Shown here: piece after piece, positions 13,201 through 27,610 of the stretch | How the letters are laid out: every line of letters begins with the position of its first letter | Position numbering within the stretch: the first letter of the stretch is position 1 | Assembly (NCBI RefSeq): GCF_022539665.2 | Contig: NC_081336.1 | Span: forward strand, 1,736,001-1,800,000 | Origin: Daphnia carinata | Lineage: Eukaryota; Arthropoda; Branchiopoda; Diplostraca; Daphniidae | DNA: 64,000 nt | Direction: 5' to 3' | Notes under the pieces: model-generated | What the model saw: only the letters and a program-made list of their open reading frames with translations | The model's database searches: none | Told to the model about the DNA's origin: nothing | Program-made: the position numbers and the translations under genes

Positions 13201-16200
13201 GTGTGTGTGTAGGGGAAAGAAGCAGAAGAAAAACGATGGTACACTCACATTTCAGAAACTCGCCCGTCCCTCCCCCCCCCCCCCCATCGGTGTGATCGAT
13301 ACCGACCAGCACACAGAGAGAGCTAACACAAGAAAAGACACATATAGAAAAGCTCTTCGCTCTTCTTTTGTTTTTTTTCTACATATCGTTGTATTGCATT
13401 TTTTTTTTTTTTTCAGGCGACGAGAAAAGAGGGGGGGGGATGTATTAGCGAGACAAGATTTTTTTTTTTTTTTTTTTTGTTTCTTCTTTTGTGAAGAGAG
13501 AGAGAGAAAAAACAAAAAAGACTTGCGGTGGCTGCAATGGCCAAGATAGTCAGAAAGAAAAAGTGTCAATCGTCTGGACTTTTTTTTTTTTTTTTTTTTT
13601 TGTTCGGCTTGATAAGATGGTACTGGAACGTCGATGGAGCTCGACCAAAGTATCGCCAACTATTATATAAGGGAGACTGGCTCATGTTGTCATGGATGTC
13701 GTGACCTCATTGGCAAAAGGAGATGCAAGAGCCAAACGGCCGCGGGACGAGGGACACCAGCCAATCGTGTCAGCGCATGGACCAAACGTTGTGCAAAAGC
13801 AGCACGACTTTTGCTCAACGAAGAATACTGGAACGGGCATGTCGATGGCGTCTTCGATTTCCACGCACCCTGACAGCGCTCACGAAAATGCCCGTTTTTT
13901 TTTTCTCTCTCGCGCCACTAGCGCCACCGCTGCTAGAGCAGTTAGTCTAAAACGGACCGTATTGATTTTTTTTTTTTTTTTCCTGCTTTTTTGCCCGGCT
14001 CTCTTTACGGGGGTCGAGGGTGGAGATGGGCGGACCAGAAGAGCTTGCGTGATTCCCTCCCCTCTTTCCCCTCCTTATCTCTTTCTCTCTTGACTGCGTC
14101 AATGGGCTGCGCGTTTTCTCTCGCCCGTCGTCTGTTGTGCCGAGGAGTTGCGCCACTGCCGTACCAAAAAAGCTGGCGTGCAATTTTCTTTTTTTTTTTC
14201 TTTTTTTTTTTTTGGGCCCCAAACCCTCCTCCTACACCCTCTCCTCTTGCGTGACTCTTGCACCAACTCGACTGGCGCTGTGTTGTACCGAAAGGCCGCG
14301 TTGACATAGAAAAAGAAAAGGGAAAAAAAAAAAGCGGATGGACTGCCATCGCCCTTCCGATATTTTTGGGCCATCTCTGCTCCGACTTCTGTCTCTCCCC
14401 ATCTTTGCCACCGTCTGGACCTAAAAACTAGCGGGTGGTTGGCTGGCCCGTTTTCGCTTGTCAAGTTTGACAGTGTCTAGTGTGTCTGTGTGTGTGTCTG
14501 TGTGTGTGTGTGTGTTGGTTGGTTGGCCGTCCATTTCGACCGGCTTTCTTGGATCCATAACAGTGAAAGGACGGGGGGGGGGGTGGGAGTTGGTGTGTGT
14601 GTGTGTGTGTGTGTTTTTTTTTTTAAAGAGGGGCACAAGCGATCGAGGCAAAGGCAAATTTGTTGGTGCTGCTGTTTTTTGTTTTTATTTGCAAGAGGAG
14701 GGGGGGGGGGGTGCCCTGGGCCCCCGAAGAAGAAAAGTGCATTGTGCCTTGTGTTCTTTTCGTACCTTGATTTTCTTTTTTTTTTTTTTTTGAATTGTTG
14801 CCTATCGTCGAACAGCACGCAAGGAATATGTCCAACTAACATTTTCAAAACGTAAACTGATTTTTCTCTTTTGCTTCTAATATTTATTTATTATTATTAT
14901 TTTTTTTCAATCTCTGAAATGCCATAAAAGATATATGGCAATGTTGTAACGGATTGGAGAAAAAAAAATGGGCGAGTCAATAAGGATCTGTATTATTTTA
15001 TTTTATTTTTTGGCTCGTGTCACATATCGAAAAAAAACAACAAAGTATTGAGTTTCGTTTGAAAGCTGACTCATCAATTTATGTTGATTTGATCCCATTT
15101 TTTTTTTTTTTTTTTATTAATAAAATTTTGTGCATGTGTGTGTGTGTGTATCAGGGTCTGCAGCGAAGTGCCGAGCTCGACGTGAACCGCTACTCCGCGT
15201 TGGAGGCGACCAACGTCCAGCTCCGGCGGCAAGTCGAACAGCTCGAATTACTCTGCAAAGAGCAGGCCGAAGCGGCCCAGCAACTCAGCAAAAGGCAACA
15301 GGTAAAAATCAAACAAACATTTCAAACACACACCAAAAAAAAAAAAAAAAAAAAAAGAAATTTTTAATCAAAAACTAACCTCCCCCCCCCCCCCCCCCCC
15401 CCCGGTCTGGAATGGATTTCGTCTGCCGAGAAACAGGATCGTGAGGTGTTGGCCGAACGACTTAAAGCCAAAAGTGAATACAGTCAAGACTTGGTAAGGA
15501 CTCTGAACTCCTCCATTTTTTTTTCTCTTGTTCTCTTTTCATCGGCTTAAGAGTACAAGAGTACGGCTTAAAACCTTAAATTTTCAACCTTATTTTATTT
15601 TATTTTATTTTTTTTTGACTGGCGGACAGGAGAATCAGCTGAGCAAAGTTATCGACAAGAACGCCGAATTGACCATTGAGAATTGCGACTTGAAAAAGCA
15701 AGTGCAAGAACTACACCAGGTAAACCGTCTGCGTGTCTATCGATTCTTTTTTGTCCGGCTATCGTACAAGCGTCAAGCTTTAAATGGATAAACTCGTTTC
15801 CTATTTCTATTTTTTATTTTTTTTTTTTTTGACAAGCAGCTGGAAAAAAAAACAAACAAAAAATTCAGAGTTAATCGGTGTGTTATCTTTGCCCTATGTG
15901 GAGCGGGGCGCAATTTCCATCTTTTTGATAAGTGATTTTAATAGTTTTTCATTTTGCTTGGCCAGTTTGAAGCGGAATGTCAGACGCTTCGTAGCTCATT
16001 GAACACGGTCGAGAGCCAGTGCCAGGAGGCGCAGAGCGAAGTAGCTCAGCTCAAGGAGAAGATGGCCAGCCTGGATCATGTTCTCAGGGTAAAAAAAAAA
16101 ATCGTATTATTTGATTAAACAATCACATATTATAGAATGAACACACAAAAATTGAAAAAAAAAAAAAAATGAAAACATTTCTTTTTGTTTTGTTTTGGTT

Positions 16201-17615
16201 TTTTAGCAAATGCGAGAAGCGGCCGAGAAGAAAAAAGATTTGGAAAAACAACATGGAGAGTCGGTCAACGAGTTGCGGACGGCTCAAGCCCAGCTCGGTT
16301 TGCTGGCCAGCAACAAGAACACGGAAGTGGAACGGGCCCAGCATTCTCAGAACATCGAGTCGCTCCAGGTTGTCGATCGATTTTCTCCATTCTTTTTGTT
16401 TGTTTTTTTTTTTTTAAATTTTTATCACGGCATCCATCCGTCCGTCCGTCCAAAAACAATTTCGGTCTAACGTTGTGCGTTTTATGGGTGGTAATCGGCG
16501 TTGTGTGCTGCGATCTGCACGGCAGTCTCGTATTCGCGAACTCGAAAGGAAAATGGAGCTGCAAAATGTCAGACATGATGAATTGTTGCTGGAGTTGGCC
16601 GCCTTGAGACGCAACCAACATCACCATCACGCCAGCAATAGCAGCGCCAGTAGTCACCATGGCAGCAGCCAATCACTAGGCGCTGCTTTCGATTTGGATT
16701 CACGCGGATCCAGTCCAGGTATATATATATATATTTTTTTAAATTCTCTTTTTGTTCTTTTGACGATTGTCAATGATGAAATTGAAAATGTTTTGGCATT
16801 TAAAATAGATTCGCTGCGGTATTTAGCAAATGGAGCTGGATCGGTGACGCGTACAACACCGCTGGGACAGAGTGCCTCCAATTTAGATGCTCTCCTCGAA
16901 ATGGATTTGGCCGTCTCTAGTAAAACAAAACATATCGATTTTATTTTTAAATTAACAATTGTTTGACGAAAAATGTAAAATAGATTATAATCTGGGCAAA
17001 AGTATGTCGCAGCCGGTCGTGTCGGCTTCGTCCCTCTCCAAATTGACGGGCAACGGTGGAGCAGGTGTTGGCAATAGCCATCACCACATGATTCACGGAA
17101 GCGCTGGCGGTAGTGACATTGAGCGGATCATGGCCAAAATCGAGCAGGATAACCGAGTATTGGCCGAGCTGGACAAATCCCGGGCCACGATCAGTAAGTT
17201 CCAGATTTTTTTATTTTTCTTTTATTTCATAACAAAAAAAAAAAAAAAGAAACGAATTTCTTTTGTCTTCCATTCCGATCTCTCTCTCTCTCTTTTTTTT
17301 TTTTTTGTATCATCTTCTTCTTTCTTCTTTTTTTTTTTGCACACGACTTCTTAAAAAAAAAAAAAAAAAATCTTCCGGTTGTTTGTAACACACACACAAC
17401 AACCTTCCCTGCGGACAAAGAGAAAATTAATGAGGAAAGGCTTTTTTTTTTTTTTAATTATTATTATTTTATCTTTGAATTCATTCCGTCGACCATGTGG
17501 CTCCCTCACTTCGTTGACTCATTGATTTTGTTTTGTTTTTCCAGGATAGCGTTTCTTTTAAACTAAATTAGAATAGAAAAGTAGGGGGAAAGAAAAGTTT
17601 TGAAAATAAAGTTTG

Positions 17616-17646
<31 letters not shown>

Positions 17647-20600
17647 CGCGAAGATGATTGTATAGTTCCAGGAACTCTTGCGCTTTCCCGAACGGATAGG
17701 GGGAGGAAGGAAGTAGGAAGAAAATGATGATGAGATGCACAGGGGAATGCAGGGAATTGTTTGATAGGAAATGGAAAAAGAAAAAAAAAAAGGAGAAAGA
17801 AGATGACGGACATAAAAAAAAAAAAAAAAAACAAGGATCCGAGTGGTGTATGCGTGTGTGTGAGAATGTGTGTGTCTTGTGTCTGTGTCTAACGTGGCTG
17901 GTTGTGTGTGTGTGTGTGTGTGTTTCGTGTGTGTGTGTGTGTGTGTAAACCAGTGTCTCAGGAGAAGGCCAAAACGGTGACGTTTGCCAACGACGATATG
18001 GTGCTGCACTACGGCGGCCCTCACCGGCACCGGCGCAAGTCGACGCCGGCCAGCCTCAACCGGACGCCTTTACACCACCACCACAACAACCCCCAATACC
18101 ACCAACAACAGCCTTCTTCACACCATTTGCAACAGCAGCATCATCAGAGTCTGCATCACGTTTTGCGATCGTCGCCCGTCTCTGCCCATCTGAGGCATTG
18201 GCTAGCGCCGGCCAATTCGAACACGATTGAAACGAGTAAGAAGAGTAAGTGTGTGTGTTTTTTTAGCGTGAACCCCAACGGCCCACAGTCGTTGCTGGCC
18301 CTGCCCGCGCTAATAGAAAAGTAGAGCTCTCTCTCTCTCTCTCTATTTTTTTTTTTTTTTTTTTTGCGTTTGCCTCATTTGTTTTTGTTTTTTTCTTGAG
18401 TCGGTTGCTACCACCGCACACCTGGACGGCCTGCACAGCAACGAACAACATGCAAAACAAACACACAATTTGTAGCCCTTTAATCAAAAACGAATTGGCT
18501 GCAGCAAATTCACGACGGATGACGGCATTGGATGCTGACTTCTAATGTAGTTTTGAACGACTGAAAACAACAACAACAACAACAAAAGACGTTTTTAAAT
18601 GATTACAAAATCATCTCGGGGAGCTAGTTGATAATGGTCTAGCTTTAAAACAAATAGCGTTTAGAAGATTAGGCTAAAACAGCACACGATTCTTTTTCCT
18701 ATTGACGTATGTGTGTTTTGCTTGTCACGAAATCACGCTACACTTTCATTCTATCCCCCTTTTTTTTCTTTTTTTTTCTTCTTTTTGGTGCAGCATTTTC
18801 AGCGAAATGATTCACGTTAAATCGATTAGAAACTCGGTTTATTTTGTTTTCTGGATGGTATGCTATTTGACAAAGAGAACGAGACGTTCAAACCGTCAGC
18901 ATCGTGTTACGTCCACCCAAGTATCTTCGTTCATTGTACGTGTGTATGTGTGTGTGTGTGTGTGCGTGAGTGTGTGTGTGTGTACGGGTTAAAAAAAAAA
19001 AAAAAAAAAAAACTGGACGTACTGGAAATGTAACACAGATGGTAGGATGCGACATGTTTTCCCACGTTTGTGGATAGCCGATCGATTGAACACAGCCTCC
19101 TTTACCCCCCGCTGCGTACCAAAGTGAACTTGGATAGTTTTAGAAGGCCTCCTAGTTGTTGTTCTTTTGTTTTGTTTTTTTTTTCGTTCCATTTTTTGTT
19201 TGGTAAGGTAGGACGAGCGTGAAAATTGATGGAATATGATTTCTATTATTTGCCTTGCTAATTGGATTCCTGTTGTTTTTGTAGACGACACACTGTAGAA
19301 TATAGGTAGACCTTAACGTGCTCGTTCCAGACGTATCAATGCAACAAACGAAATGTCTTTTGTTTGCTTTATTTATTTTTTTTTTTTGAAAGGTTCTGGT
19401 TTTTCGAATCACAATGGAACGGCTAGCGGATCGGTGCCGACGTCGCAATCGATCAGCCCGATGTACGGCAGCACAAGTTCGGCGGCCATCGGTTCCGGTT
19501 TGACTTCGACGACATTGACCAATACGTCGTCCGTGTTTTTTCCGGGCGGCATGACCGCGTCGGCCTCGTCGGCCGCGGCCGATTTGGCGCACACGTTGAG
19601 CCTCGGCCAGCAACAGAATGCCGGACTGCATCAGCAGCGCAGCTCGACGACGCTGACGGCGCCCGTCTCGATGATGCATCCGCCTTTATCGCCGCTCAGT
19701 TTGCCCGCCCTGCCGCTCGACGCCCATTCCGGATCGCTGCTGCACACAGTTCCGCTCCAGTCGTTTCGCCATCCAGAGCCGGAAAGTAGCGCCGACATGC
19801 TGGAAATCCCGGGCAAAGGACGGTGCTACGTTTACCTGGCCAAGTACACGTACGACCCGTTCAGCCAATCGCCAAACGACAACCCCGAAGCGGAAGTTTC
19901 GCTGGCGGCCGGCGATTACGTCCTCGTTTGGGGCAACATGGACGAGGTAAAAAAAAAATTTGAATCATTTTAATTGCGAAATTTGCATTAATGAAATGAT
20001 TGAAATGAAAAAGGATGGATTTTACGAGGGCGAATTGTTGGATGGCCGCAAGGGTTTGGTGCCGTCGAATTTCATCCAGCGCCTTCAAGGTGAAGATTTG
20101 GTTGAGTTTCATCGGGCGGCCGTGCTGGGCGTGCAGATTTGCGGCGACGACAGTAGCACGACCAGCTTACCGAGGGACCTGCTCGGTGTTAGCCCCAACA
20201 ATCATCCATCGTCTCATTTGGCCGGCGGCAACAGAGCCGGTCATCAGGCGCCGATGCATCAACTTCCAGCGCATCACCAACAGCAGCAACAGCAAGGTCT
20301 GCCTCATCAGCAACCGATTCGGACCAACGAGCCCATCGATCAAGGTCAGTCCAACTAGCAAAAAAAAAAAAAATAATGCCACGTCGCAAAAGATTTCATG
20401 TCTTTATATGGCAATTAAGTCGAAAATGAATTTTAACAAAAAAAAAAGAAAACTTTCTTAAACTTATACGAATCGTACGTAAAACAAATAGCGCATATCC
20501 CCGTGGCTGGCAGCAGTCAGGTGGCCTTTCATAGTCCGGCCAGTCGCAGGGGCATCACTCAGTGTACGTTTCATTTTGATTATTTAAAATCTTCGTTTTT

Positions 20601-23600
20601 ATTTTTAGCTAATTTGGCCACACGTACACATTGTCTTTTGTTTTTTTGTTTTTTTTAAGACTTTTGTTGTTTAAAAAGAAAAAAAAAAGGAAGTTGGGTA
20701 TGTAGTGGTGTCGGTATGATTGTAGAACGTACCCTGTGTTTTTGGTGAAGCACCTGTACCAAAAAGGAAACAAACACAACATCGCTAGAATTTTGGAACC
20801 ACTGTTTAGCATTTAGTTTTATTTTCGAGGCAAGTGTCTGTGAAATCTTATCGTTGTCCGTCGTATTTCAGCACATTGATATTAGTTAGTTAGTTATGAT
20901 CCCTCGTATTATTATATTGTAGCTGTGTACAAGTGGGGGGGGGGGGTAGTTATGCAGAGACATCTAGTGTTTGTTATTCGTTGCACGGGTCTCGTTCGTG
21001 TTGAATCGTGTAATTAAACTTTCTTTTTTCTTTTTTTTTTTTTTCTTTTAAAAAATGTTTTTGATGAAACTTTAGATGATGCTGCACGTCAGGCTCTCGA
21101 CTGGGGTCTGATGGAACTCCAGGAGTTCCTGGAAGATGAAGAATTAGCACTCGGTGTCAAAGGAGAAGGTCCAGGTATGACATTTCATTTTTTTTTTTTT
21201 TTTTTGTTCCCTCAACATTTTTCCTCTTCCTTTCTTATTTCCTACACGCATCGTTCCTATGTTTTGATGCGATCAAAAGGAATATGATTTTCTTATCCCT
21301 ATAGCTATTTGTAGTCAAGTGGTAGGGCATCTTTTATTCACCGTAGTGGGAACAAAAAGAATGGTGATAGTCAACTTGTCCCCCATTCATTCGTTTCTTC
21401 TTTCTTTTCTCTTTGATGTTTTACACCTTCGTTCATTTTCATTTTTTCACGCCCCCATTTTTTGAATATTTTAAACGTTCTGTTTTTGTTTCCTTTTTTT
21501 TTTTGGAACAAAATTTGGTTGGGTTCTTTTTTTTTTTTTTTCTCCTTCCGCTTCCTCCTTCTTTTTCTTTCCGTTTGAGCGTCTTCGATTCACAGAGTGG
21601 CTCTTCCTTTCGCTGCTAGTCCCTCCACCCCGTCAGTTGACGCTGGAACGACAGCTGAACAAGTCCATCTTGATCGGATGGAACCATCCCGAAGGAGCGC
21701 CTCCAGAGTCCGGCCAGATTGCCTCCTACCACGTCTACGTTGACGGCATCCTGCGGACCACCATCCGGGCCGCCGACCGCTGCCGGGCACTCATTGAAGG
21801 CGTCGATTCCAGCAAAGTTTTTTATATCAAATCAAAATTAATAATTAAATATTGATTGTTAAATGAATTTTTGTTTTGATTTTAGCCCCATCGGATTAGT
21901 GTCCGGTCGGTGACGTTACGACGGCGGGCATCGCTGGACGCGGCTTGCACGATGGTCATTGGCAAGGAAGTGCCATCGGCGCCGACTTGCGTCCGAGTGA
22001 GTCACGTGACGGCTACGTCGGCGCTCATTTCGTGGCTGCCGGCCAACTCCAATTACCAGCACGCCGTCTGCGTCAATCACGTCGAAGTGCGGACCGTCAA
22101 GCCGGGCATCTTCCGGCACACGATTTCGGGCCTCTCGCCCAACACCATCTACCGCGTCACCGTCAAAGCCAAGAACATCCGCTCGCCGCACTTTAACACG
22201 ATGGACGAGACGACGGCCAAGTACGCCGAAAAGTACTGCACTCACGTCGAGTTCAGGACGCTGCCCAAAGGTGTTCCAGACCCGCCCGTCGACGTCCAGG
22301 TGGAACTGGGACCGCAGGACGGCACGCTCCTCGTCACCTGGCTGCCCGTCACCATCAACAGCCAGTCGGGCAAGTCCAATGGTGTGCCCGTCACCGGCTA
22401 CGCCGTCTACGCCGACGGACGCAAAGTGACGGAAGTCGACAGCCCCACAGGTAAATCAATCAAGGTTTCATGTTTTTAGTGGAGAATTTAAATTTTCTTG
22501 GTTTTTTTTTTCAGGAGACCACGCCTTACTGGACATTTCCAGCTTCATGGGATTGCAGGCCAAGCACGTGACGGTCCGGACCAAAGCCAGGGAAAGCCAA
22601 TCCGGCGACAGCGTACCTACTCCGGTGCCCATCGACTTGATCAAGAACCGTGGTGGCAACAGGGTAAGTGAGGGAGGACGCATTCTTACATTTGTTTTTT
22701 TTTTTTGTTTTTTTGTTTTTCCTTTTCATTTTGTTGATTTTTAAAATTTTTGTTTTGACCGTCCCGCATGATACGTAATCGTTTGTCGAATATCGCTAAC
22801 GTTAAATTAGAACGGTAATGTCGACATTATGGAAGACGAGGTAGAATGCGAGTCTGAACCGGTCGTAGCTAGCGAGGAAGACATTGTCGGATTGTGGAAC
22901 CTCAGCCTATTGGCGAGCATCAAGGTAAGTCTTTTCTTCACGTCCTACGCTCTCTTGGTAGCCTTTTAGCCGTTCTTACGGTTTCTCATTGACCCTAATT
23001 TCATTCGACATTTTTTGGTTTAATTATTTATTATTTTTTATGCTTTGATTGTGTGTGATTATTGCATGAAACCACTTGACGTACGTAGGATACGCTTGAA
23101 TCCGACGAAAGACCGTCTGAGTTGTCTGATATTGCCGAAGAACCGGAAGAATATCAGGACTGCAGTAGCGAAGGGGTAAGTGGTTTTTTTTTTTTTGGTT
23201 TTTTACTTTAATGTTGAGCTTTTTTTTTTTTTTTGGTTTCCGGCTAAACATCCTCCGTGGTCTTGCACAAACACAGACGAAGATAATAATTCATGTCATA
23301 TTTAGGTTATGAGCTTTTTTTTTTGTTGTTGTTTGTTTTCTTTAACGTGGCGATTCCCGTCTGCCTTTCTCTGCGGTTGATGTTGCTATGCGGCCTTCGA
23401 TCGTATCGATCAAAGCTTCACGCTTCAATACGTTTGATTGATGATGTTTTGTTTCTCTTTTGTTTCTCCCTTTTTTTTTTTTTTTGGTTACCATCGTGTC
23501 TGACCCTGGATACTTTTGTGTCATCTCTGCAAATACGACAACAAAAAACAAACAGGAAATGATGAACGAAACGAGCCGCAGCAACAACGGCGGCCGGCGG

Positions 23601-24453
23601 AATTTCATGGAACAGGCCAACAACGGTAGAAGCGGCGGTATGATCCAGCGCAATCAGTATCTCAATCCGTCTCTACCGGGCCCTATTCCCTCTATCGGTA
23701 ACTAGCGCCATCTATTGTATGAAAAATGCATTAGAGTCAGATCTGGCTCACGGCCCTTCTCGATCATTGTTTGACTTTCTTATTCTTTTGTTATTCGTTT
23801 GTATCGCTGTCACCGGACGCAGAAATCACCAAGGATACGGCCAGCGAACGATCGGGTGATAGCTACCGCGCCGGACGAGACGGGATGAATCCGTACGACC
23901 GAAACAAATCATTGCCAGCCAACCGGAACCCGCAGATGGGCGGCAGGAACGCTCAGGGACGAGATAACTATTACGCGCCGCCAGGACGGAATCAACAGCA
24001 ACAGCAGAACGACGGCTATTACGACCAGACGGCCAACAGACGGCCCGTGGCTCGTGGAGGCAGACAACCTCCAATGCAGCAACAGCAGCAAACGCGCATC
24101 TTTGTCGCCTTGTTCGACTACGATCCGCCGACCATGTCGCCCAATCCAGACGCTTGCGACGAGGAACTGCCTTTCCGCGAGGGCCAGCTCATCAAGGTGA
24201 TTGAAACATTGATGGCCCCGTCTCTATTTCATTTTTATTCAATAATATTTTTAATTCAATCGATTTGATCAGGTGCGCGGAGATAAAGACGCCGATGGAT
24301 TCTACTGGGGCGAAGTAGCCGGACGATCTGGTTACGTTCCGTGTAACATGGTGTCGGAAGTGCAAGTGGACGACGAACGGGTCGCCCAGGAACTTCTCAA
24401 AGTATGTCTATTTTCCATTACATCGAATCGAATTCATTTCTAATCCCTCACTG

Positions 24454-24484
<31 letters not shown>

Positions 24485-27400
24485 CATTAGGAGTCTGGAG
24501 CGGACGGGCCGAGCCATTCGCGAACGCGGCGTAATTTACGGGCGCAAGGTCAGCCGGGCCACGGACGCGACCGTTGGGGCGACATTTACGCTAACATGCC
24601 AGTGAAACGGATGATCGCCCTGTACGACTACGATCCGCAGGAGCTGTCGCCCAACGTCGACGCCGAGGTGGAGCTCTCTTTCCAGACGGGCGACATCATT
24701 TACGTCTACGGAGACATGGACGACGACGGATTCTACCTGGGCGAATTGCGCGGACAGCGCGGTCTTGTGCCTTCCAACTTTCTGACGGAAGCGCCGCCCG
24801 ACTACGATCCGTCCCAGCCGCGCCACAAACGCCAGCAGCAATCGAGCAACATGATTGATAAATCGGGCGGTGGGGGCGGCCAGGCCATGCAGGATCGCGG
24901 ACGAGATTCCAGCTATTACGGGTAAATGAATTCGTTTTTTTTTTTTGTTTTTTTTTCATCTTTGGAGTTCCTTTTATTAATTGAATTTCATTTGCCATAG
25001 AAATCGCAGCCGTGAACGGATGGATCACGATCGAATGGATCCTCGAGATCGGGGCATGTCCGGAGCTGAAGGTCCTCCACCTCCGCCCCGTACAACAAAT
25101 CATCGTCCAAGTGACAATTCACGCGACCGACGTAGCGGTAAGTTTATTAAATTTTTTTTATTAAGCAATGAATCGTATCCGTTTTATATTGACCGTCTGC
25201 GATTTTAACACAACTAGCTAGCAATTTGAATATTAGAAAAAGGAAAGAAACGAGGCAGTTCGAAATCTGAGCCGTCAGTTTACAGACACATGTACAAATC
25301 TCGAGCATGACATGGCGTCTATCTCTGTCTCTCTCTTTGATGTGGTCTTGCAAATTTCTTGATGGATTCAAGCACCCTTTTTTTATTCCTATGTGTCTAC
25401 TCTTCTATTCCTCCGCATTTGTTTATATTTTCGAAAACATAACAGGGCTCGCGTCAAGAACATGCAGTGCCAACGGTTAGGTTAGGTTAGGTTAGGTTAG
25501 GTTGGACGGGATTTTTTTGCATTCATTAATTGCTAGGCAAATAAGTCAAAAAGGAATTTGATATTTGATTGAATTAGTGGATCGTTTGTTTCTCTGATTT
25601 CGGTGTTTTTGCGTCTACTTTTGACATTTGAAAAAAAAAGAAAAATGAAAAATAGGTACAGTCTAAATGCCAGATTGCATTATCGTTACCAGTTTTTACT
25701 AGCTTTTCTTCTTCTTTTTTTTTTCTGCAATTCTTTGGAACGACTATCGATGTTACGTCTTTATCAATTATCCACGAAAAAAACAAACAACTATTTTTCT
25801 TTTTCTTTTTCTATGTTCTCTAACCCACCAACTTCTTATCTTCTACCTTCACATCAAAAATGGCTGCCTGTGTGGTGTCCTGTTGTCTCTCTATTTCTCT
25901 GCACTCTCTCAAACATACTCTATTCCTGCCTTCTTTCCCTAAAAAAAAACAACAAACATGCAAAACAAAAAAAAAAAAAAACAATTCCAAATCTCTCACT
26001 CTGTCCGGCTGTGATGGGTCCGTGTGTTGCATAGACGTCTACTCGCCTGATCGTCACGAGGTAAATGCTCTTCTTTTAACCTCCTTCCCAACGAAAAAAA
26101 CAAACAAAAAACAAATCGAATGCAAATCTTAAATGGCAAACAAAAACAAAAACACGCTCTTTTCGATGTAATTTTGTTTTAATTCAATTTCTTTTCTTTC
26201 TTTTTTTTCTTTTTGGTGTTCGCCTTGTCTCTCCTTTTGTGTCGTTGTTCTCATTCTATCCTATTTGTCCGTCTGCAACCACACTTCCAGGTTGCTTCGC
26301 CATATGGTTTGTCCCTACTGGAACATTTTTTAAAACAAATTTCTTTGTGCTTCCGTTCTTCTTTCTCTTTATTTCTCGAGTGGCTGAAATTGATTTTCAG
26401 CTTTAAATCGTTTGAGTTTTCATTTTGGAAATCATCTTGTTTAAAAATTTTGCTTTTGTTGATTTCATTCGTCCGTAGACCTGCAAACTCAGATGTATTT
26501 CGATTTCATTCACGCCGTTTTGCAGGTTCCATTAGTCATAATTACCTGTTATTTTTTGACATTATCATAGGCTCATTTTTCTTTTATTAATGTAATAGTA
26601 GAGCATCCCGCTATTGTGTTGTGTGGTAGTTTGTGCTGGCGAGTGAGGGACCAAGTCGAGTAACCGAATCCCCCAATTATTCTTTTATTTATTTAACAAC
26701 AACGTCGGCAAGACTTGCTCTTGTTATTATTTTTTATGTTATTTCGAGTGTGCCATTCATTCGAGTAAATGCATCATTCTTAGACAATTTAGATCATCAA
26801 ATTAAACTTGTGGATTGTTGTTTTTCCCTCGTTTTTTTTTTTTTTTTGTTCTGTTGGCGGGGCTTTTGAACGACATACAGGCGAGGTCCACGGCGGCGGT
26901 CGCGAGAGATGGTAACATGCACCCCAATAATCAGCAACGCTACTATGCAGACGACTCTTTCTCCGACGTTGACGACAGATTTAAAGGTAATTTTTTTTGA
27001 TATTTAAAATACTTACAACTAAACGTCCTGAATGCTGTTTTGTTTTTTTTTCTTCAAAACAGGAAGACCGGATGGAATGGATTACGCCTATAACAATGGC
27101 ATGCCCGAACAGTCGCCACAAATTGCAGCCGGGCAACAGCCAACGTTCAATGGCGGGACGGGACCTGTTCGCAATTTGCCCGCGAATAAAGTAATGAGAG
27201 GTCTACCCACTGTCCTTCCCGATCCGGCTGTAATGCAGCAGCAACAATCCGGTCATAACAACACGACCATGAACGCTGACCCCAACAATCCCTACAACAA
27301 TCATCCTAACAATGCTGCAACTCAACCGCCGGCCACTGCGCCAACTTCCGCACCCTTGTCGTCTCATTTCTCTTTTTTCGGTATGGGCGGCAACAACCAG

Positions 27401-27579
27401 CAACAACAACAGCAGCAGCAGCAGCAGACAGGACCGAGCCTCATTCAAAAGATGATGGGCGGAGGAGGTGGCACGACAGCTGCCCCTGCTGCGACAAACT
27501 CCACTGAAAATCCAGTGGAAGGTCTTCTTTCCAAGGGGAAAGATTTGATATTCAAAAAATTTGGCCTGTAAGTAATAAG

Positions 27580-27610
<31 letters not shown>

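Noticed and set aside
13634-13873. Sequence-complex island that might be an extra RIMBP exon
   Set aside because: Three frames are open but none has an acceptor and donor in phase 0 as required between 12416 and 15155, and the peptides do not resemble coiled coil.
13082-14848. Several overlapping open frames on both strands in the big RIMBP intron
   Set aside because: They consist of (CA)n/(TG)n and homopolymer translations (His-Thr, Val-Cys, Phe, Lys runs). All frames are open at once, which is a composition effect.
21305-21375. tRNA-like A box (TAGTCAAGTGGTAGGGC) in a RIMBP intron
   Set aside because: No B box or T arm follows within 40-60 nt, and no cloverleaf can be drawn.
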